Assembly: GCF_031143425.1 (NCBI RefSeq)
Contig: NC_090448.1
Location: 530,986,313 to 531,050,312, forward strand
Origin: Pleurodeles waltl
Lineage: Eukaryota > Chordata > Amphibia > Caudata > Salamandridae
Reading direction: 5' to 3'
DNA length: 64,000 nt
The notes beneath the pieces were generated by a model. The model saw only the letters and a list, made by a program, of their open reading frames with translations. It searched no databases and was not told the origin of the DNA. The stretch's first letter is position 1. Every line of letters starts with the position of its first letter. Shown here one piece after another: positions 34,900-46,030 of the stretch. The position numbers and the translations under genes are program-made.

Positions 34900-36671
34900 G
34901 GTTGAAAAATGAACCGCAGATGCCGCTGCGGGCTGAGTATATAATGCAGCAGGGTTGCGGCCGTCCCTTGATGTGACAATAGGACCCCCAACAAGGCCCC
35001 AGGCTTGTCAGGAAAAAGAACAGGTGCGTGAACAGAAGTGGCATCCTCCCAGGATCGCTCGCAGGGAGGGTAACCTTTCCAATGAATGAGACACTGGAGA
35101 TGGTTCAGAAAGAAACAAGAGTCATATATTTTCTCTACTTTTTTGTGTTCTGGTTCATCACCCACCATAACAGGAGGAGGAAGAGAAAGTGATCAGGAAT
35201 GTAGGGCTCCATCTGAGGCACATGGTCACCCGATGTACCTTCCATGAACGAGGTAACTGTTGACAGAATGGTACAGTATTCACTATTTGAAAAATCTTGA
35301 AAGGACAGCAAAAGGGTGGTTTGATTTAAGTGATAAACAATGAGGCAAACACTTAGAAGAAAGCCATATTTTACCCTGCACATGATATGATGGAGCCAAC
35401 TGCAGTTGAGTATCAGCAGTCTTTTTCATTTTTTGTTTTGAAGCTTGTAGATTGGAATGTATTATTCAGTTGATAGTATGAAGTCGACAAGAAAAGGAGG
35501 TTACTGCCAGAACAGTGGCTGAGTCATGAAGAACTGCAGGGAAGGCCTTGGGATGTAAACCATATATACAGAAAAAAGAGGTGGCTTCAGATGCACTGTG
35601 TATCATAATATTATATGAGAACTCTGCTAATGGTTCAGTTTGGCCATTAGTCTGAGGATGGAATCCAGAAGATAAGGCTACTTCTATTTGTAGGGACTTG
35701 CAAAAATGTTTCCAGAACCGTGAAATATACTGGGGATCTTGATCAGATATAATGACTTGTGGGAGACCAGGAAGGTGAAAGATTTCCTGTATAACGATAT
35801 CGCCTAATTCTTTAGCAGTGTGTAATTTCTTAAGTGCAGCATAGTGAGCCATTTTGGAAAAAGAATCTACAATTACCATGATAACTCAGATCCCCACGAG
35901 GGGGGTAAAGAACTCAGAAAATCTGTAGACACAGTGGCCCTCATTACGACCCTGGCGGTTTGTAACCGCCAGGGCCGCTGGACGCGGAGGCACCGCCGAC
36001 AGGCCGGCGGTGCCCCGCAGGGCATTCTGACCGCGGCGGTTTGGCCGCGGTCAGAAAGGGGAAACTGGCGGTCTCCCGCCAGTTTCCCACTGCCCCTTTG
36101 AATCCTCCAAGGCGGCGCAGCTCGCTGCGCCGCCGAGGGGATTCTGACACCCCCTACCGCCATCCTGTTCCTGGCGGTTCGCCCGCCAGGAACAGGATGG
36201 CGGTAGGGGGTGTCGCGGGGCCCCTGCAGTGCCCATGCCAATGGCATGGGCACTGCAGGGGCCCCCGTAAGAGGGCCCCACTTTGTATTTCACTGTCTGC
36301 ATTGCAGACAGTGAAATACGCGACGGGTGCCACTGCACCCGTCGCACCTTCCCACTCCGCCGGCTCGATTCCGAGCCGGCATCCTCGTGGGAAGGTTGTT
36401 TCCCGCTGGGCTGGCGGGCGGCCTTAAGGCGGCCGCCCGCCCGCCCAGCGGGAAACTCAGAATGCCGGCCGCGGTCTTCAGACCGCGGAGCGGTATTCCT
36501 GCGGCGCAACTTTGGCGGGCGGCCTCCGCCGCCCGTCAAAGTTGTAATGAGGGCCAGTATGCCATGGGGCTGGAGGGACAGGTAGAAGGAATGTAGAATC
36601 AGTTCCAAAGTAGCCTTGACTCCACGGTGACCAGCAATAGCAGAGTCATGACCCATTTGTATTGCTTTCAC
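34900..36671 (-). pseudogene. Gypsy integrase with chromodomain, interrupted
   Basis: Integrase inserts the DNA copy into the genome. The zinc-binding end shows GHDSAIAGHRGVKATLELIL at 36652-36590. The catalytic core (35879-35466) has MVIVDSFSKMAHY, IISDQDPQY and NGQTE, giving the D, D and E with 35 residues between the last two. The chromodomain (35168-34990) reads EKIYDSCFFLNHLQCLIHWK then GYPPCERSWEDATSV, a fold that in relatives reads histone marks to choose target sites. A 620-bp MITE (35936-36555) splits the zinc-binding part from the core, and there are frame breaks, so it is dead. Confidence 0.85.
35936..36555. mobile_element. 620-bp Harbinger-type MITE inside integrase
   Basis: Begins GGCCCTCATTACGACCCTGG and ends AGTTGTAATGAGGGCC, with AGT duplicated on both sides (35933-35935, 36556-36558). 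Very GC-rich with many inverted sub-repeats (for example CTGGCGGTTCGCCCGCCAG). The ends match the right end of Harbinger 1, so the same transposase type probably moved it. Confidence 0.9.
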
Positions 36672-36679
36672 TTGGATCT

Positions 36680-38350
36680 TCTTAGTAGGAAAGGTTAATG
36701 CCTTTCGATGATAGTAGTACCCCTTGTGTTTCTGCAGTTAATGATTCAATGTTTTCCATTCTTCATTAGTTAGAGAGGTATACTCTGATGAAAGTCTGTC
36801 AAGGAAGGATTGTACTATGCCAGTAATCCGTTGTGGCTCTATGATGTGCTTTGGAGGAAGAGTGGTGCCTTCTAGATAACAACGGGATAAAGCGTCTGCT
36901 AAGAAATTTTGGGAGCCTGGTATATAGGTAATGCTAAAGTCATATTGACTGAAGAAGAAAGCCCATCAAGCCTGGCAACTGTTTTGACACTGAAAATTCT
37001 GGAGACACTGTACATTTATGTGGTCAGTTCTGACCTCAAAGGGCTCTTTGTGCCCATTAGAAATTGTTTCTATTAGTGACAGGCAAGTTTTAAGGCCAGC
37101 AGCTCTCATTTTAGTACAGAAGAGTAAGGTTTAGAGTCAGACAAAACATGAGACAAATAGAAGACAGGGTGTTCTAGTCCATTATCATCTTGTTTGGGGA
37201 GATGAAAGGCTCTTATTGCTCTGTCAGAAGCATCTGCTTCTACAATGATTTTTTTTTTTGTTGTATCAGGATGCCGTAGAATGTGTGGCTGAGTGAAGTC
37301 TTGTTTTAGGGCTTGGAAGGCTGTCTCAGCTGTTTCCGTCCATTTAAATCCTTGCTGAAGGCTTTCTTTTTTTAGGGTCTGGGAGATATGACTTGTTTGC
37401 TGAGCAAAGTGTTCTACAAACTGATGATAAAAGTTTGCCAAGCCCAGGAAACATTGGGTTTCTTTTATGGTAGAAGGCAATGGCCAGTCTAGAATAGCTT
37501 GAACCTTTCCTCGGTCCATAGCAATCCCATTCTTGTTGATATAGTAGACCAGATATTCAACATCTGTCTTATTGAATTTACACTTCTCAGGCATACAAAA
37601 CAAATTATTCTGACGTATACTATCCAGGACTTGAGTGACATGTGCTGTATGCAGTTCTATATGAACGGAGTAGACCAGGATACCGTCCAAGTATATTACA
37701 ATGATCTGGTTCAAAAGATCTACAAACGCATGATCCATGAATCTTTGAAAAATAGATTGGAACCTTTGTCAGGCCAAACGGCATTACTCAATATTGAAAA
37801 TGACCCAAAGGTGTTCTGAAAGCAGTCTTCCATGCATCACCATCTTTGATTCAAAGGAGATGATAAGCATCTCTTAGCTCTAAATCAGTAACTATATGTG
37901 CTTCTGTAATCGACTTCAGGATGTCTTTGATTGAGAGGCAATACTAACTTTATTCAGCCCCTGAAGGTCTATACACTGTCGTAGATCCTTAGTCGTCTTT
38001 GGCACGAATAAAAGGGGAACGCCAGCAGGTGATAAAGAACGTGCAATCAACCTTCTTTGAAGGTTTTCATCGAGATATTGTCCAAGTGTTTCCTTTTCTG
38101 GTTCGGTAAGAGCATTGTCTTTCCAAAAGGTACACCGGTTTCTGGTTCAAGAGGAATAGTTCAATCAAATTCTCTGTGTGAGGGTAATTTTGGGCTATCA
38201 GGTTTTTGGATAAATATCAGCATACATTTGATAATTACTTGGTACCCCCTCAATAACTTTGATAGGGTAACCTCTTTTTGTCGCCATGACTGGTATTCTT
38301 TTAGGTGACCAGTAATCCTCTGAAGAGAAGCAAGTTTGTTGGCAGAAATG
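36680..38350 (-). pseudogene. Gypsy reverse transcriptase and RNase H, broken
   Basis: Copies the element RNA into DNA. The catalytic box is YLDGILVYS (near 37690) where YLDD or YVDD is expected, so the second aspartate is lost. Downstream come FCMPEKCKFNKTDVEYLVYY, GIAMDRGKVQAILDWPLP and ETQCFLGLANFYHQFVEHFA, the usual RT-to-RNase H connection, then VEADASDRAIRAF (RNase H start). At 37050-36880 RTDHINVQCLQNF and ITYIPGSQNFLADALSR complete the RNase H and tether. Stops occur in both halves. N-terminal RT (37740-38350) is poorly readable. Confidence 0.85.
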
Positions 38351-38386
38351 TGCTCACAAGGAGACAGTCCTCGTTTCCCAATTGAT

Positions 38387-38683
38387 TTAGAGATTATGTT
38401 GTGTCAACCAGAGCATCCCTAATATCTTCATGTAATTGGCTGAGGTGATCAGATCAAAAGACAAATATTCTTGGTGTCTTCCAAAAGTCAAACATAAGGA
38501 CGGTGTTGTTTCCTTAGATAAGAGGAGTTCCATGAACCGTATGTACTTGTTCTGGTGTTTCTTTGGGAATTCAGGGCATCTTCCTTTCCAAGCCCACTTT
38601 TCATCAAGATATATGCCACTAGTACCACAATCTAGAAATGAGAGCACTCTTTCTTCTCTTCCATTGGGTAACCATAACAACAT
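38387..38683 (-). pseudogene. Gypsy aspartic protease relic
   Basis: Contains FLDCGTSGIYLDEKWA, where the retropepsin D-S/T-G-A triplet has become DCGTSG, followed by a region ending ILGMLWLTQHN that matches the LG-x-W-L-x-x-H-N block before gypsy RT. It sits between gag and RT in the expected order. Loss of the active-site spacing suggests inactivity. Confidence 0.7.
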
Positions 38684-38769
38684 GGGTAAAAGAAGAAGAG
38701 AAGATGTTGTTTCTTTTGATGAACATAGGGAGCAGACAGGACAGTCTGAAATTCTTTCTTCTTATAGAG

Positions 38770-39665
38770 GATGGGATTTGGTGTGTCCTGTGGCTTGGCG
38801 GGACGAGTAGGACAGGTACAAATCATGTGGCCTGAACCACCGCAGTATAGGCATAGTCCTGTTTTCGTCTGTGCTCTTGTTCAAGCTCAGATAACGGTCC
38901 TTGGTTCACACCTATATGCATAGGCTCCTCTCCAGAGAACATTGGGGTTTCAGACTGGGACTCATCTAATCGGTGGTGAATTGTTCATGTTGCTTCTGTA
39001 TGTGATTGAACACGTCCTTTACGTTTCTCTAATTGATGCTCTTGTAGGCGATGTTCTACTAATAATACCAAGTCCATAAATCCTGCCATGTTATCCACTC
39101 AAGGGAAGTGCAGTAATTCCTCTCTGATTTCTTCATGTAACCCTTTGCGAAAAAGGGTGACCAAAGTATGTTCTACCCATGTGGTTTCTGCAGCAAGTTG
39201 TCTGAAACGTGTTATATACTGTAAGACATCTTGGTTGCCTTGCTGAATATCACAAAATGCCTCTTCTGGGACGAACTCTAATCTGGGTTGTTCAAACATT
39301 TGTTTGAAGGCAGCAATGAGAGCCATATAATTGGACAGCCTGGGATCATCCGTTGTTACCAAAGGTGTAGCCAAAGCCAAAGCAGGACCAGATAAGGCAC
39401 TAATCAAATATCCCACCTTGGTTTCTTTAGCAAACTCAGTTGGGCGAAACCGTCAGGGAATCCAGAAATTCCTTCAACTTATTTGGATCACCAGAATACC
39501 GTGGAGTGGTTGCAGAAACAGTTGGAACATCTGAAGTTCTGGCAGCCAGGATCTGATGTAATGCTGTATTTTTAGTATGTAACTACTGCACCTCTTGAAC
39601 TTGTTGTTGAACAGTGTGAATAATTGTCTGGGCTGTTTCCACTGTCTCTTCAGAAGGATCTTCCA
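38770..39665 (-). pseudogene. Gypsy gag with zinc knuckle, broken
   Basis: Starts at 39665 with MEDPSEETVETAQTIIHTVQ, a few dozen bases after the LTR. The capsid core GYLISALSGPALALATPL and FKQMFEQP lies at 39416-39290, and QYITRFRQLAAETTW near 39210 fits gypsy/PEG10-type gag. The zinc knuckle CLYCGGSGHMICTC (CX2CX4HX2-4C) is at about 38855-38810. Several stops and frame changes break the protein. Confidence 0.75.
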
Positions 39666-39704
39666 TAACTCTTGGACCAAAAGAGAGTTTTGGGCATTGC
39701 ACTA

Positions 39705-40159
39705 TGTCACGTTCTCTCCCTCCCTTACCGTTTTTGTTATATTGAACAGGACCCCAACTTTGATTTTTGCACGTTCTTGTTTGTCCAAGAAAGGGTCGAA
39801 CCTTTCCTGTAGCCACGGTGCTGCCAACAATGAGAACGCCAAGGCAGACTGTGCCTTTCAGAAGGAGTTCTACAGAGGAAAAACCCCAAAGGGAAAAAAA
39901 AACTCCTGTGCACAGGAACTCTAGAAGATGAAAATAAAGATCTAGGAAAAAGTAGCAGGAAAACAGACTCCGGACCCAAGACTTAAAGGAAAACATAGAG
40001 CAAGGAAAAACAGACCAGAACTGCCAACAGGGGGTCACCAACAGGAACTGCCAACAGGAGCGAAGATCCTTCACCAAGCAAGGGATGTTTGCAATGCAAG
40101 GAAGAGAAGAAGCCAGTGCCTTATATAATCTAGAACAGGAAGTGACAAGCAGGAAAAAC
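39705..40159 (-). repeat. 5' LTR of the gypsy element, shortened
   Basis: Plus reading starts TGTCACGTTCTCTCC and aligns with 34095-34560. After CAGGAAGTGACAAGCAGG it jumps directly to sequence matching the end of pol (see 40160-40228), so about 240 bp of the LTR is missing. Confidence 0.7.
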
Positions 40160-40228
40160 TAACTGCGAATGCTGCCACGGGCCGAGAATGTAACACCGCG
40201 GGACTGCGGCCGGTCCTTGGTGCGAGAC
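40160..40228 (-). pseudogene. End-of-pol fragment of a second gypsy copy
   Basis: CTGCGAATGCTGCCACGGGC and GGACTGCGGCCGGTCCTTGG match 34909-34975, the last codons of the chromodomain-integrase. It lies on the far side of the 5' LTR, where pol should not be. The LTR is therefore either shared by two tandem copies or is a rearranged junction. Confidence 0.6.
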
Positions 40229-40975
40229 CCATTGAGAAAGTGTGCCATGTGGAAGTGAGTGGGATAAAGGAGTGAGGGTGCACTGCAAAGGGAGTTGATG
40301 AGAAAGTGGAGGCAAATGGTCAGTTGATTGACAAGTTAACTGGTTCTAGTAGATATAATTCCCACTCATGATGACACTTCAGTTTTAAAATTTGAAAACC
40401 CCCAAATTCAAGTTAAGATTGATTAGTAATATCTTGATTTTGCTTGTGGATTCTTGTCTGAGAACTATTATTATCTATGTTTGAAAGTAGGAAAAAAGAT
40501 TGGCACCACAAGGTTCTATTACCTCTTGACAGATGGTTCTGAGGGCAGTAAAGTTGACTTACTGGAATATTTTTAGTCTTATATCACAGTTAAGGATAGA
40601 GCTGCCAAAAAAGGGATCAATGTTCTTTGATGGTAGCATCGTCCGATTGTAAAATATTGCTAAGAACCAGGGAGAAGGTACAAGTTTAAGGTAATGTCAT
40701 CAATGTCTGGATGAGTCAGTACAAAAATGTCTTTGAGGCTAATTAAGGATAATTACTGGCTATGTAAAATAAAACACTCCCTATAAGCACACACTACATA
40801 TTGCTGCGTATAGTGTACATAATGATTTGGAGACACAGTCTGAGTATCTCAAGCAAGGCACCAGAAGCTGTTGCCTGCACCTCATCGGTTTTCCCCATTG
40901 TTCTAGCTTACAAAACAGAAACAAACAGGGGAGTTACATTTAAACATAGACCACAGAAGACTCAAAGCTAATTGG
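40229..40975. other. Anonymous sequence
   Basis: No feature recognised. Confidence 0.4.
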
Positions 40976-41110
40976 ATGGAAAATTGCCCCGTGCCAAGAT
41001 CTGACAACTTTATCACTGCAGATAGTAAGGCCAAATGGTGTACCAAACTGGATCTGTTGGCAGCGTACCATCAGCTTGTACTGAGCACTAATTTTGTATC
41101 ATTGAAATGG
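40976..41110 (+). pseudogene. Small reverse transcriptase fragment (gypsy type)
   Basis: Plus strand codes ENCPVPRSDNFITADSKAKW followed by TKLDLLAAYHQL, the first catalytic region of gypsy RT (the first aspartate in KLDL). Only about 45 residues can be followed. It is on the opposite strand to the neighbouring gypsy element and so comes from another insertion. Confidence 0.6.
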
Positions 41111-42119
41111 ATTGTACTACTGAATAGTGAGATTAAAAATATTGATATATCCAAATATTGACACCACAATGTTGAATACCACAATCTCAAGATTACATTG
41201 ACCCAATGTAAAACACAATAATATTGTAAATCACAATATTGAAAAAGAATATAGAAATGAAAAATATTGTCTTCATGATTAGACACCATAAAAATATCAA
41301 CATTACACAATATTGAACCATAAATATATGTGTGTGTGTGTGTGTGTGCGTGTGTATAGATATATTTATAATAATTACTTTTTAACAAAATACCATTTAT
41401 ATTGAAAAAATAATAATAAACAAACACCAGGATCAATTGAAAAACATTTGTGAAAGAAACAATTTTCACAACTTTTGTCCCTGCATCTACCTAAGATGAA
41501 AGAAGCCAGCCACTTTGCTCAAAAACGTACAGGAAACTGCTAAAAAATAAACCATTGAAAGAAGAAACCACACAAAAGGACTTTATTTCCCACCACCCAT
41601 CTCGACCGGAAGTGACATCACTTGATGTCACATCTTCCAACTGCACAGGAATTTACATAGTTGGATTGACCATCATCCATTATAAGGTGCTTTCTCCCAC
41701 CAAGGAATCTCATTTGGACCCTGGGAAACCACCTCTGACTTTTTGCCAAACATTTTTTACTTTTAAACCTTTCCTCTTAAATCTTTCACCTTATACTGTC
41801 AACTAGGCCAAATTGTTCTGCTTTGCTTCAGACGGAGAGGGAACGGAGCTAAAGAATGTAACGAATGTAGCACTCTTAGTCTGAGTAATGCATTTATTAA
41901 GGCACTTCCCAGGGCTCAAAACAAATATACGAAAATAATAACATGAGAACTCAATGTGAATACAGCAACACATGTGCAGCCACTAAAATAATCACAACAG
42001 TTAATAGCATTAGGTAGCTTTTGGTCCAGAAACCCAAGGTGCACCCTTGTTTTTGCCACATGCTCCAATTTTCTTATTGCCCCCGAACGGTTATATGTAA
42101 GACAACGTCACCGTCCTGT
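41111..42119. other. AT-rich spacer, possible retrovirus LTR remnant
   Basis: 41100-41300 repeats AATATTG words; (GT)n at 41330-41356. At 41850-41900 the minus strand reads AATAAATGCATTACTCAGAC and ends GCTACA, which could be the 3' part of the LTR of the retrovirus that follows. This is weak. Confidence 0.3.
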
Positions 42120-42818
42120 ACTGGTCATAAGTCTAAAGCCTGTTGAATCGCCTCCTTTGCCAAGTCAAATGCACATTGCTGCTTCTCTTCTCTTTCAAAC
42201 TCATGTTTCTTTCTTGTCACTTTGTACAAAGGGGCCAAATTTTGACTCAAGTGAGAGATATGATGTCTCCAAAAAATGAACAATCCAATGAATCGCTGAG
42301 TCTCCTACTTAGTGCGGGGAGTGGCAAATGCTAAGATCTTTTGTTTTACCTGTGGCAACACCTCTCTATGTCCCTGATTCCACTGAATTCATAGAAACTC
42401 CACACTTTGAGAGGGTCCTTGGATCTTATCTGGATTAATTACCCACCCTTTGCTCTGCAAAAGTTCCTTAACCCGGTCTAACTGAGTCTGCACCTATTCT
42501 TGTGTCTCTCCCTGAATCATCACATCATCAATATAATGGGTCAATTGCACCCCTGGAATGACAGCTACGTCATCCAGGTGTTCTGCCACCAGCCGGTGAC
42601 AGATGGTGGAGCTATGTAAATACCCTTGGGGGAGCCTTAATATTCAGAATTGTCTGCCACTGTGGGAGAAAGCAAATTGCTCCTGACTCTCAGGAGCCAA
42701 TGGTATAGAAAAGAAAGCATTGGCAATACCAATGGTTGCATACCAGGTCCCTTTATGTTTTTGTGTTCTTTCAATCAAAGTGATGATGTCAGGGACTGCA
42801 GCAGTCAAAGAGGGTGTA

Positions 42819-44380
42819 CAGGGAGTGCAGAATTATTAGGCAAGTTGTATTTTTGAGGATTCATTTTATTATTGAACAACAACCATGTTCTCAATGAACC
42901 CAAAAAACTCATTAATATCAAAGCTGAATATTTTTGGAAGTAGTTTTTATTTTGTTTTTAGTTTTAGCTATGTTAGGGGGATATCTGTGTGTGCAGGTGA
43001 CTATTACTGTGCATAATTATTAGGCAACTCAACAAAAAGAAATATATACCCATTTCAATTATTTATTATTACCAGTGAAACCAATATAACATCTCAACAT
43101 TCACAAATATACATTTCTGACATTCAAAAACAAAACAAAAAAAAATCAGTGACCAATATAGCCACCTTTCTTTGCAAGGACACTCAAAAGCCTGCCATCC
43201 ATGGATTCTGTCAGTGTTTTGATCTGTTCACCATCAACATTGCGTGCAGCAGCAACCACAGCCTCCCAGACACTGTTCAGAGAGGTGTACTGTTTTCCCT
43301 CCTTGTAAATCTCACATTTGATGATGGACCACAGGTTCTCAATGGGGTTCAGATCAGGTGAACAAGGAGGCCATGTCATTAGATTTCCTTCTTTTATACC
43401 CTTTCTTGCCAGCCACGCTGTGGAGTACTTGGACGCGTGTGATGGAGCATTGTCCTGCATGAAAATCATGTTTTTCTTGAAGGATGCAGACTTCTTCCTG
43501 TACCACTGCTTGAAGAAGGTGTCTTCCAGGAACTGGCAGTAGGACTGGGAGTTGAGCTTGACTCCATCCTCAACCCGAAAAGGCCCCACAAGCTCATCTT
43601 TGATGATACCAGCCCAAACCAGTACTCCACCTCCACCTTGCTGGCGTCTGAGTCGGACTGGAGCTTTCTGCCCTTTACCAATCCAGCCACGGGCCCATCC
43701 ATCTGGCCCATCAAGACTCACTCTCATTTCATCAGTCCATAAAACCTTAGAAAAATCAGTCTTGAGATATTTCTTGGCCCAGTCTTGACGTTTCAGCTTG
43801 TGTGTCTTGTTCAGTGGTGGTCGTCTTTCAGCCTTTCTTACCTTGGCCATGTCTCTGAGTATTGCACACCTTGTGCTTTTAGGCACTCCAGTGATGTTGC
43901 AGCTCTGAAATATGGCCAAACTGGTGGCAAGTGGCATCGTGGCAGCTGCACGCTTGACTTTTCTCAGTTCATGGGCAGTTATTTTGCGCCTTGGTTTTTC
44001 CACACGCTTCTTGCGACCCTGTTGACTATTTTGAATGAAACGCTTGATTGTTCGATGATCACGCTTCAGAAGCTTTGCAATTTTAAGAGTGCTGCATCCC
44101 TCTGCAAGATATCTCACTATTTTTGACTTTTCTGAGCCTGTCAAGTCCTTCTTTTGACCCATTTTGCCAAAGGAAAGGAAGTTGCCTAATAATTATGCAC
44201 ACCTGATATAGGGTGTTGATGTCATTAGACCACACCCCTTCTCATTACAGAGATGCACATCACCTAATATGCTTAATTGGTAGTAGGCTTTCGAGCCTAT
44301 ACAGCTTGGAGTAAGACAACATGCATAAAGAGGATGATGTGGTCAAAATACTCATTTGCCTAATAATTCTGCACTCCCTG
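42819..44380 (-). mobile_element. Complete Tc1/mariner transposon, 1562 bp
   Basis: Ends are CAGGGAGTGCAGAATTATTA and its inverse, with TA on each side (42817-42818, 44381-44382). Inside each end a second copy of the binding-site-like word GCATAATTATTAGGCAAC occurs (43013-43030 and, inverted, 44182-44199), so the termini are about 200-bp inverted repeats each holding two direct repeats. It carries one open transposase gene. It lies inside the reverse transcriptase of the retrovirus. Confidence 0.95.
43146..44162 (-). CDS. Intact Tc1-type transposase, DD37E
   Basis: 338 codons with no break. The N-terminal half has a paired DNA-binding region: a helix-turn-helix at about 6-48 (KIVRYLAEGCSTLKIAKLL), the linker EKPRRKITAHE, and a second at about 60-105. 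The catalytic core has D144 (LWTDEMRV), a glycine box at 176-179, D237 (MQDNAPSHAS) and E275 (PDLNPIENLW). Thirty-seven residues separate D237 and E275, so the triad is DD37E rather than the DD34E of classical Tc1. Length and motif order fit a full enzyme that cuts and pastes the element at TA sites. The start codon lies 20 bp inside the inner repeat. All visible catalytic residues are present. Confidence 0.95.
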   Translation of the reverse strand: MGQKKDLTGSEKSKIVRYLAEGCSTLKIAKLLKRDHRTIKRFIQNSQQGRKKRVEKPRRKITAHELRKVKRAAATMPLATSLAIFQSCNITGVPKSTRCAILRDMAKVRKAERRPPLNKTHKLKRQDWAKKYLKTDFSKVLWTDEMRVSLDGPDGWARGWIGKGQKAPVRLRRQQGGGGVLVWAGIIKDELVGPFRVEDGVKLNSQSYCQFLEDTFFKQWYRKKSASFKKNMIFMQDNAPSHASKYSTAWLARKGIKEGNLMTWPPCSPDLNPIENLWSIIKCEIYKEGKQYTSLNSVWEAVVAAARNVDGEQIKTLTESMDGRLLSVLAKKGGYIGH

Positions 44381-45660
44381 TATATTTATTCAATTTGAGG
44401 TAATCAACACTTATTCTATAGCGCCCATCTGGTTTGGGCACAGGTCACGGAGGATTATTCCATTCAGTGGTGACTGAAGCCACCACACCAGCTTCCATCA
44501 GCTCCTGTATAGTGTCACTTATTTACTCATGCCCTCCTGGAATTTGAAATTGTTTCATACGAACACCTTGGTTGCCTGGGGGCACCATCACTGGGGGTAT
44601 CTTCAGATGACCCAGCCTCATTGTTGCCACTGAAATGTATCTTTCAGATCCAAATTGATAACAACCATCATCCAAATATAAAGTCACCCCCTTCAGAATG
44701 TCAATTCCCAGTATATACTCTAGGAGGGGCACAGTCAAAACAGTGCATTCTCTTTTTGGTGTTCTTCCTATTTTAATTTGAACAGTAGTCTGCACGTCGG
44801 GGTTTGTTTTCCACCCCACCCTGTGATGGTGTAGTGCGGACCAGTAAAACTTTTTGGATTTCCATAAATTAAAGAGGCCTCTGCTCCAGTCAGTGTTGAC
44901 TAATGCCCGGACCCTTTGAACGTTTTTGTACTTCCAGTGTGTTTCTAACTCAACATAGGGTCTGTTATCTTTACAAGCTCATACCTGTAATGGAGCTTGG
45001 CCTGTTTCCTAATCTGTTTTAAACCTGTCAACTTTTGCCCAAGTCAGGTCTAGATATGTCTTCATATCTGTGAGCAGATTCTTCTCCTTCCCTGTTCTCA
45101 GCAGTTAAACAATCGCTGTCCAAATCTTCCTCCTCTTTCCCTTGTGAAGAAACATTTTTCTCCCTCTCTTTTCCGTCCTCCTGCATCTGTGGCTGGCCCT
45201 GATTCACTCATTTATTATCTTGCTTGTTAACTTTCCTGCTGTCTTCCTCTCTGTCAAGCCCTCGCTTACGGTACATCTCCCACAAACGTTTGGTATCTAT
45301 CCCATCAATCTGCTCTGTGTTGACACCATCCTTCAGTAATGCCATAAACATGTCTCTCCTAGATACTCTGTTATTATCTCTGCGACCCTCAGACCTCAAG
45401 GCTCTCTCAGGTTTTGTCCAGTCTCCAAGCTCTCCTAACTCGCAAACTGCCTCCAGTACATCTTTCATTGCCTGCCCTGTCTGCGTAATTAAGAGAGTCA
45501 TTATTACCTGCTTGTAAGCTGGAGGAGCAAAGCGAATAATTTTATTTTGCACACAGACAGCTGTCTATATAACAGATGGTGAGCATCATCCGAGAAAATA
45601 GCAATTTTCATTCCCTCCTCCTTAATTCTCTACATTGCATCTCTTAAAGTGTACCAGGGC

Positions 45661-45764
45661 TTCTCATTTTGTGGCCAATCTGATTCTATAGGATAATTAT
45701 GGGTACACCCCACCACTGCTAGCTGCAGTACGGTGATCTGTTGGTTACACCGATAACCCCTAAA
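45661..45764. other. Spacer
   Basis: Nothing seen. Confidence 0.4.
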
Positions 45765-46030
45765 CTGCTCCTGTAGGCTTGTCCAAGAGGGAGAGTACAA
45801 GTTGCATGTTGCCAGCATAGGAGAGGAAGTTGGTGTCACATGCATGGATGACTTTGGCTAGAGGGATCATGTATGCGTTGAAGAGGGTGGGGTTGAATGA
45901 AGAGCCTTTGGGCACTCCATAGATGAGTTTGCGGACTTCCATGCCGAGAACTAAGGTGCCAAGCTGACAGTTTGTCCACATCCTGAAGATGCTGATGAAT
46001 ATCTTCAAATGGCTGCCAAGCAACACTCAA
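45765..46030 (-). pseudogene. L2/CR1-like LINE RT fragment (inverted part)
   Basis: Minus strand codes GTLVLGMEVRKLIYGVPKGS then SFNPTLFNAYMIPLAKVIHA, the RT palm of L2/CR1-type LINEs. The catalytic box reads SYAGN where YADD is expected, so it is dead. It ends near 46030, where the sequence changes to the same kind of element in plus direction. Confidence 0.75.

Larger units (their letters stand above)
34095..40159 (-). mobile_element. Chromodomain Ty3/gypsy element, broken
   Basis: Read on minus: LTR (40159-39705), gag, protease, reverse transcriptase, RNase H, integrase with chromodomain, LTR (34798-34095). The order PR-RT-RH-IN and the chromodomain place it with chromoviruses (Sushi-like). 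The two LTRs align over about 450 bp (GAGAACGCCAAGGCAGAC, GGAACTGCCAACAGGAG). Internal frames are interrupted, and a Harbinger-type MITE sits in integrase. Confidence 0.85.
42120..45660 (-). pseudogene. Endogenous retrovirus gag-pro-pol fragment, split by Tc1
   Basis: On minus: gag piece (45552-45208, with APPAYKQVIMTLLITQTGQA), a gap, a protease piece (44819-44523, ILGIDIL; the active site upstream is decayed), the start of RT (44520-44383, DGRYRISVDYLKLNK), the Tc1 insertion, then RT continuing (42816-42120) with the catalytic YIDD near 42530 and GWVINPDKIQGPSQSVEFL downstream. Stops are frequent. Integrase and env were not seen. The retroviral rather than gypsy character rests on the YIDD context and the protease-RT joint. 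Confidence 0.75.

Noticed and set aside
35936..36555. GC-rich inverted sub-repeats considered as a CpG island or promoter
   Set aside because: The matched termini and AGT duplication explain it as a MITE.
36051..36671. 206-codon minus frame that seems to extend integrase
   Set aside because: Only the first 35 or so codons are integrase; the rest reads through the GC-rich MITE 35936-36555.
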